From NCBI GenBank assembly GCA_913055855.1, contig CAJXKW010000016.1:1-36263 (forward strand): a DNA stretch of 36,263 bases, in the 5' to 3' direction. Shown piece after piece: positions 33,114-36,263 of the stretch. The translations under genes and the position numbers were made by a program. This stretch comes from an uncultured Limimonas sp. Lineage in GTDB: Bacteria > Pseudomonadota > Alphaproteobacteria > Kiloniellales > Rhodovibrionaceae. Within the stretch, counting starts at the first letter, position 1. The number at the start of each line of letters is the position of its first letter. The notes beneath the pieces were generated by a model. That model did no database searches, was not told the origin of the DNA, and saw only the letters and a list, made by a program, of their open reading frames with translations.

Positions 33114-33989
33114 ATGTCCATCGGCATGGGTCTGATCGAGTCGTTCAAGCGCTTGCCGGGCGTTCGGCGCGCGAACTGGCCGGCGCGGGTGGCGGTCGTG
33201 CGCCTCGCCGGCGTGATCGGGGATGTGGGCGCGCTGCGCCGCGGGCTGACGCTGAGCGGCGTCGCACAGGCGCTGGAGCGCGCATTTTCCACGCCGGGGA
33301 TCTCGGCCGTGGCGATCGTGGTGAACTCGCCCGGCGGCTCGCCCGTGCAGTCGGCGCTGATCGCGCGGCGCATCCGGGACCTGGCCGAAGAGAAGAACCA
33401 CAGGGTCTATGCGTTCTGCGAGGACGCCGCGGCCTCGGGCGGGTACTGGCTCGCCTGCGCGGCGGACGAAATCTACGCCATGGAGAGTTCCGTGGTGGGC
33501 TCCATCGGCGTGGTCAGTGCCGGCTTCGGGTTCCAGGACTTCATCCGGCAGTACGGGGTCGAGCGCCGGGTGCACGCCAGCGGCGCGCGCAAGGTCATTC
33601 TGGACCCCTTCCAGGAGGAGGACCCCGAAGACGTTGCTCACCTGGAATCGCTGCAGGCGGAGATCCACGAGGGCTTCAAGGATATGGTCCGCGAGCGCCG
33701 CCATGGCCGGCTCAACGCCGACGAGGCCACGCTGTTCGACGGCACCTTCTGGACGGGCAAGCGCGCCTACGAACTTGGCCTCGTCGACGGCCTGGGCGAG
33801 GCGCGGAGCATCCTGCGGGGCATCTACGGCGATCGGACGAAGCTGGTGGACATTCCCGTCAGCGGTTCCTGGCTGCGCCGCCGCCTGTCGTCGGGAACCG
33901 GCGCGGCGGGCGTGCTGCCCGAGGACTGGGCTTCGGGCGTGCTGGGCGCGCTGGAAATGCGTGCGCTGTGGCAGCGTTTCGGGTTGTAA
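33114..33989 (+). CDS. S49-family serine peptidase (short SppA/SohB type)
   Basis: A 291-residue single-domain S49 peptidase. The nucleophile is Ser108 in DAAASGGYWLA, the general-base Lys is Lys160 in SGARKVILDPF, and VNSPGGSPVQSALI supports the fold. The short form acts as an oligomer and degrades signal peptides or membrane fragments. No clear N-terminal membrane anchor is seen beyond a short hydrophobic segment (VAVVRLAGVIG), so it may be cytosolic or membrane-associated. ATG 33114 follows GGGGCGGGTG. It is the third gene after DUF2007 and the methyltransferase, separated by 69 bases. The window also encodes a 67K-type SppA at 23776-25599, so the two S49 enzymes are probably not redundant in detail. 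Confidence 0.9.
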   Translation: MSIGMGLIESFKRLPGVRRANWPARVAVVRLAGVIGDVGALRRGLTLSGVAQALERAFSTPGISAVAIVVNSPGGSPVQSALIARRIRDLAEEKNHRVYAFCEDAAASGGYWLACAADEIYAMESSVVGSIGVVSAGFGFQDFIRQYGVERRVHASGARKVILDPFQEEDPEDVAHLESLQAEIHEGFKDMVRERRHGRLNADEATLFDGTFWTGKRAYELGLVDGLGEARSILRGIYGDRTKLVDIPVSGSWLRRRLSSGTGAAGVLPEDWASGVLGALEMRALWQRFGL

Positions 33990-33992
33990 TTT

Positions 33993-34024
33993 AAAGTTGC
34001 GCTGACGGCTTTAATTGCAACTTT
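33993..34024. terminator. Inverted repeat after the S49 peptidase gene
   Basis: AAAGTTGC (33993-34000) and GCAACTTT (34017-34024) form a perfect 8-bp stem with a 16-base loop just after the stop codon; TTG follows on + strand. It marks the start of a lower-G+C patch. A terminator is the simplest reading; an operator is possible. Confidence 0.5.
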
Positions 34025-34058
34025 TGACCCTGCCCGGCAACCTGCAACGCTGTATCGA

Positions 34059-34091
34059 TTGACATCTGCGCTTTGTTTGTACGAATATAAT
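34059..34091 (+). promoter_or_regulatory. Consensus promoter hexamers with a 21-base spacer
   Basis: Exact TTGACA (34059-34064) and exact TATAAT (34086-34091) stand 21 bases apart, longer than the usual 16-18. They lie in the low-G+C patch, about 37 bases before ATG 34128. The long spacer would make this a weak promoter unless activated, for example by a MerR-type twist; no clear dyad between them was found. Confidence 0.4.
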
Positions 34092-34127
34092 TAACAGGTG
34101 CTTTTTGTCCCAAGAAAGGCGACGGCG

Positions 34128-34376
34128 ATGAGCTTCCACACCTTGTTTTCGCATAGCGCGGATGTGGTGGCCGTCGTCTTTCAGGTTTTCGTTGCTTTCC
34201 TGGTGTTGGGCCGTATCGCATTCTTTGTGCTGAGCAAGGTCGGAATGCCGAATTTGGCTAGGCTTATCGACAGGATGGTCGACCGGGTCCTTAGCGCAAT
34301 TTCGTATTCTTCCGCGCCCACTATTTTCTTGGCGATGGCGCGAACGGAGACCGGTGATCGGGATACCTCGTCGTGA
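34128..34376 (+). CDS. Orphan small membrane protein in a low-G+C patch
   Basis: An 82-residue protein I do not recognise. Residues about 10-32 (SADVVAVVFQVFVAFLVLGRIAFFV) form one membrane helix. The rest carries NLARLIDRMVDRVLSAI (amphipathic) and a hydrophobic APTIFLAMA segment. ATG 34128 has AAAGG eight bases upstream. Base composition is clearly lower in G+C than the surrounding genes, and third positions are not dominated by G/C, which suggests recent acquisition or relaxed selection. It is flanked upstream by the hairpin and the TTGACA/TATAAT hexamers. No neighbour suggests a role. It might be a pseudogene or a non-coding patch, so confidence is limited. Confidence 0.5.
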   Translation: MSFHTLFSHSADVVAVVFQVFVAFLVLGRIAFFVLSKVGMPNLARLIDRMVDRVLSAISYSSAPTIFLAMARTETGDRDTSS

Positions 34377-34408
34377 GGCCAAAGCCCTTTGGCAATGGCC
34401 GCACCCGC

Positions 34409-34436
34409 TTGACCCTCGCGCGTTCGCGCGTCTAAA
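34409..34436 (+). promoter_or_regulatory. Promoter placed for a leaderless transcript
   Basis: TTGACC (34409-34414), a 16-base spacer and TCTAAA (34431-34436) lie so that transcription would start at about 34443-34445, at or beside the ATG of the next gene. No ribosome-binding site is present before that ATG. Confidence 0.4.
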
Positions 34437-34444
34437 TCCCCGCC

Positions 34445-34723
34445 ATGTTCTCGTTGAGCAAGCTCGTCGTCCTGCTGCTGATCATCGGCGGGGTCTGGTA
34501 CGGCTTCAAGTACGCGGGCCGGTTGCAGGACCGGCGTGCCGCGCGCGCGGCCGTGCGCGCGGATTTGGACCGGCGCAAGCGCGCCAGCCGCCGGGCGGCC
34601 CCGGCGGACGCGGCGGACGACACGCGCGAGCCGGCTGCGGACATGACCCTGTGTCCGGCCTGCAAGGCCTACGTCCCGGCGCGCGGTGCCAAGAACTGCG
34701 GCCGCCCCGACTGTCCCTTCTGA
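34445..34723 (+). CDS. Membrane-anchored zinc-ribbon-like small protein
   Basis: A 92-residue protein. Residues 4-23 (LSKLVVLLLIIGGVWYGFKY) form one N-terminal membrane helix. A basic helical middle (QDRRAARAAVRADLDRRKRASRRAA) follows. The C-terminus has CPACKAYVPARGAKNCGRPDCPF, two CxxC/CxxxxC-type pairs that probably bind zinc. The arrangement recalls small alphaproteobacterial proteins of unknown role. ATG 34445 is preceded by CCCCGCC, with no ribosome-binding site, and a promoter ends only a few bases upstream, so the mRNA may be leaderless. It lies 159 bases before the EF-G-like gene on the same strand; whether they are cotranscribed is unclear. Confidence 0.75.
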   Translation: MFSLSKLVVLLLIIGGVWYGFKYAGRLQDRRAARAAVRADLDRRKRASRRAAPADAADDTREPAADMTLCPACKAYVPARGAKNCGRPDCPF

Positions 34724-34882
34724 TCCCTCGGTCTCACCACGCCGGCAACGCGCCGCGCGCGCCGCACCCGGACGAATCCGGTTGCCCGGCGGCGGCCCGG
34801 CGTCGCACCATGATTTCCGGAGCCGGCCGGCCAGAACGCGGGGCAACCGTGTGGCCAGCGGTGACAAGCAGGGAGGCCGGGC

Positions 34883-36025
34883 ATGACCGAAACCCGCGGG
34901 GCGCCGCCGCGCTGCGCCGTCCTCGTCGGCGCCTACGGCAGCGGCAAGACGACGCTTCTCGAGGCAATGCTCCACACCGCCGGCGCCATCCAGCGCCCCG
35001 GTTCGGTGGATCGGGGCACCGCGTTGGGCGATACCAGCCGCGAGGCCCGCGAGCGGCACATGAGCGTGGAGCCCAATTTCGCGCACACCCGCTTCCTTGA
35101 CGATTCCTGGGCCGTGATCGACTGCCCGGGCACGGTCGAACTCGCCTACGACAGCCGCTGCGCCCTCATGGCCGCGGACATGGCCGTGGTCGTCGCCGAG
35201 CCCGACCCGGCCAAGGCGATCACCCTGGCGCCGCTGTTCAAGTTCCTGGACGACAACGCGATTCCGCACGTGCTGTTCATCAACAAGATGGACAAGGCGG
35301 GCGCCTCGGTGCGCGAGGTGATGGCGGCGCTGCAGGCGGTCTCGGCACGCCCGCTGGTGCTGCGCCAGGTGCCCATCCGGGAGAACGAGCGCGTGACCGG
35401 CTACGTCGACCTGGTCAGCGAGCGTGCCTACCGCTACCGCGAGGGCGCGCCCTCGGACCTGGTGCAGATGCCCGAGACGGTGGCCGAGCGCGAAAGCGAG
35501 GCGCGCGAGGCCATGCTGGAGTCCCTGGCCGATCTCGACGACAGCCTGCTCAGCCAGCTGCTGGATGACGTGGTGCCGCCGCCGGACGAACTGTACAGCC
35601 GGCTCACCGAAGACGTTCAGCGCGACCTGGTGGTCCCCGTCTTGCTGGGCTCGGCGGCGAGCGACAACGGCGTCACCCGGCTGTGGAAGGCGCTTCGCCA
35701 CGAGACGCCCGAGCCCGAGGCCGCCGCCGAGCGCCTGGGCGCGGCGGCGGCCGCCGGGGAGAGCCTGATCACCAGCGTGGTCAAGACGCTGCACCAGCCC
35801 CAGGCGGGCAAGCTCTCCATCGCGCGCATCTGGCAGGGCGCGGTCAAGGACGGCGCCCAGATCGCCGGGCAGCGCGCCGGCCTCTACCGCATCCACGGGG
35901 GCGAGTTGAGCAAGCTCTCCAGCGCTGCGGCGGGCGATCTCGTTGCTCTCGGCCGGGTCGAGCCACTGCAGACGGGCGACCTCATCGCGGGCGGCCAGCG
36001 CGTCGCCGAGCCCGCCGTAGCCTGA
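34883..36025 (+). CDS. EF-G paralogue, N-terminal part ending at an in-frame TGA
   Basis: A 380-residue frame from ATG 34883, which has AGGGAGG six bases upstream. The GTPase domain has G1 GAYGSGKT (16-23), G3 DCPGT (80-84) and G4 NKMD (134-137). The switch-I RGITI of true EF-G is replaced by ERHMSVEPNFAH, as in an alphaproteobacterial EF-G-like paralogue of unknown function. Domain II follows, and the frame stops at TGA 36023-36025 in the linker to domain III. The same frame continues without interruption with further EF-G sequence to the window end. As annotated it would make a truncated translational GTPase. It is either a pseudogene, a sequencing error (for instance TGG), or a read-through case. 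Confidence 0.85.
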   Translation: MTETRGAPPRCAVLVGAYGSGKTTLLEAMLHTAGAIQRPGSVDRGTALGDTSREARERHMSVEPNFAHTRFLDDSWAVIDCPGTVELAYDSRCALMAADMAVVVAEPDPAKAITLAPLFKFLDDNAIPHVLFINKMDKAGASVREVMAALQAVSARPLVLRQVPIRENERVTGYVDLVSERAYRYREGAPSDLVQMPETVAERESEAREAMLESLADLDDSLLSQLLDDVVPPPDELYSRLTEDVQRDLVVPVLLGSAASDNGVTRLWKALRHETPEPEAAAERLGAAAAAGESLITSVVKTLHQPQAGKLSIARIWQGAVKDGAQIAGQRAGLYRIHGGELSKLSSAAAGDLVALGRVEPLQTGDLIAGGQRVAEPAVA

Positions 36026-36263
36026 CCGCAGCCGCCCGCACCGGTGTACAGTCTCGCCCTGGAGCCCGAGAAGCGGGCCGACGAGGTCAAGCTGACCACG
36101 GCGCTCGCCAAGCTCGCCGAGGAGGACCCGTCGCTGAGCAGCGCGCACGACGCCGCGACGGGCCAGCTCGTTCTGCACGGCCAGGGCGAGCAGCACTTGG
36201 CGATCGCGCTGTCGCGGCTGCAAACCCGTTTCAATGTCGCCGCCCGGTCACAGGCGCCGGAGA
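36026..36263 (+). pseudogene. Continuation of the EF-G paralogue beyond the in-frame TGA (partial, runs off window)
   Basis: Reading on in the frame of the preceding gene gives PQPPAPVYSLALEPEKRADEV, then an ALAKLAEEDPSL stretch, a GQLVLHGQGEQHLAIALSRL stretch and a final NVAAR, which is EF-G domain III sequence. No frameshift is needed. A GTG at 36041 could restart translation, but no ribosome-binding site precedes it. The segment is therefore either a dead 3' fragment or the second half of a read-through protein. The true 3' end is outside the window. Confidence 0.8.

Noticed and set aside
36023..36025. Selenocysteine decoding of the TGA in the EF-G paralogue
   Set aside because: No EF-G family member is known to use selenocysteine, the position is in a variable linker, and I see no convincing SECIS-like hairpin immediately downstream.
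36000..36045. A frameshift explaining the interrupted EF-G paralogue
   Set aside because: The downstream EF-G sequence is in the same frame as the upstream part, so a single stop codon, not an indel, is the interruption.

Overview
The window is a high-G+C, densely packed chromosomal stretch from an alphaproteobacterium, most likely a Rhodospirillales-like lineage. The evidence is the hisZ-purA junction, an RpoH-type sigma-32 with the QKKLFFNLR box, a single RlmD-like methyltransferase, a decaprenyl/octaprenyl synthase beside DUF2007 and a TrmN6-like gene, and an EcfG-type promoter motif. No rRNA, CRISPR array, transposase or prophage gene was seen. One tRNA gene, Glu(CTC), is present. Genus cannot be fixed from the sequence alone.

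Layout. 1-4283: tail of hisZ, purA, a tail-anchored pseudokinase and a small polytopic membrane protein, all on +. 4354-6375: rpoH and rluD on -, with an exact EcfG-type promoter (GGAAC-N17-CGTT) and a hairpin ahead of rpoH. 6406-6904: a small membrane protein and tRNA-Glu with a clear promoter. 6905-9110: a KefB/C-type antiporter flanked by copies of a palindromic repeat and by a REP-like stem-loop cluster. 9198-10252: a DUF3833 lipoprotein and a one-helix basic protein. 10319-13783: a divergent pair (FecR-domain protein and a TPR/outer-membrane-barrel protein), then a DUF2147 protein. 13844-21201 on -: ECF sigma factor, tamA, tamB and a GNAT overlapping the end of tamB, an envelope-biogenesis block. 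21415-23765: a fused APH/P-loop kinase overlapping an Asp/Glu racemase. 23776-27065: sppA and an RlmD-like methyltransferase, divergent. 27101-28839 on -: a TPR-SPOR lipoprotein and a small unknown protein. 29108-30835: a parA / ribbon-helix-helix / PAS_5-like operon. 30876-33989: polyprenyl synthase on -, then DUF2007, a TrmN6-like methyltransferase and an S49 peptidase on +. 33990-34380: a patch of visibly lower G+C with an orphan membrane ORF. 34445-36263: a membrane-anchored zinc-ribbon protein, possibly leaderless, and an EF-G paralogue whose reading frame is interrupted by one in-frame TGA before running off the window.

How the genes relate. Much of the window concerns the envelope: TamA/TamB, an orphan ECF sigma factor, two S49 peptidases, lipoproteins, the FecR/barrel pair and a SPOR protein. 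Much of the rest is housekeeping: purine, isoprenoid, rRNA and tRNA modification, and heat shock. The least conventional parts are the parA-RHH-PAS operon with iteron-like and palindromic DNA upstream, the tail-anchored pseudokinase pair, the UGA-interrupted EF-G paralogue, and the low-G+C patch. All functions are inferred from sequence by eye; no database search was run.
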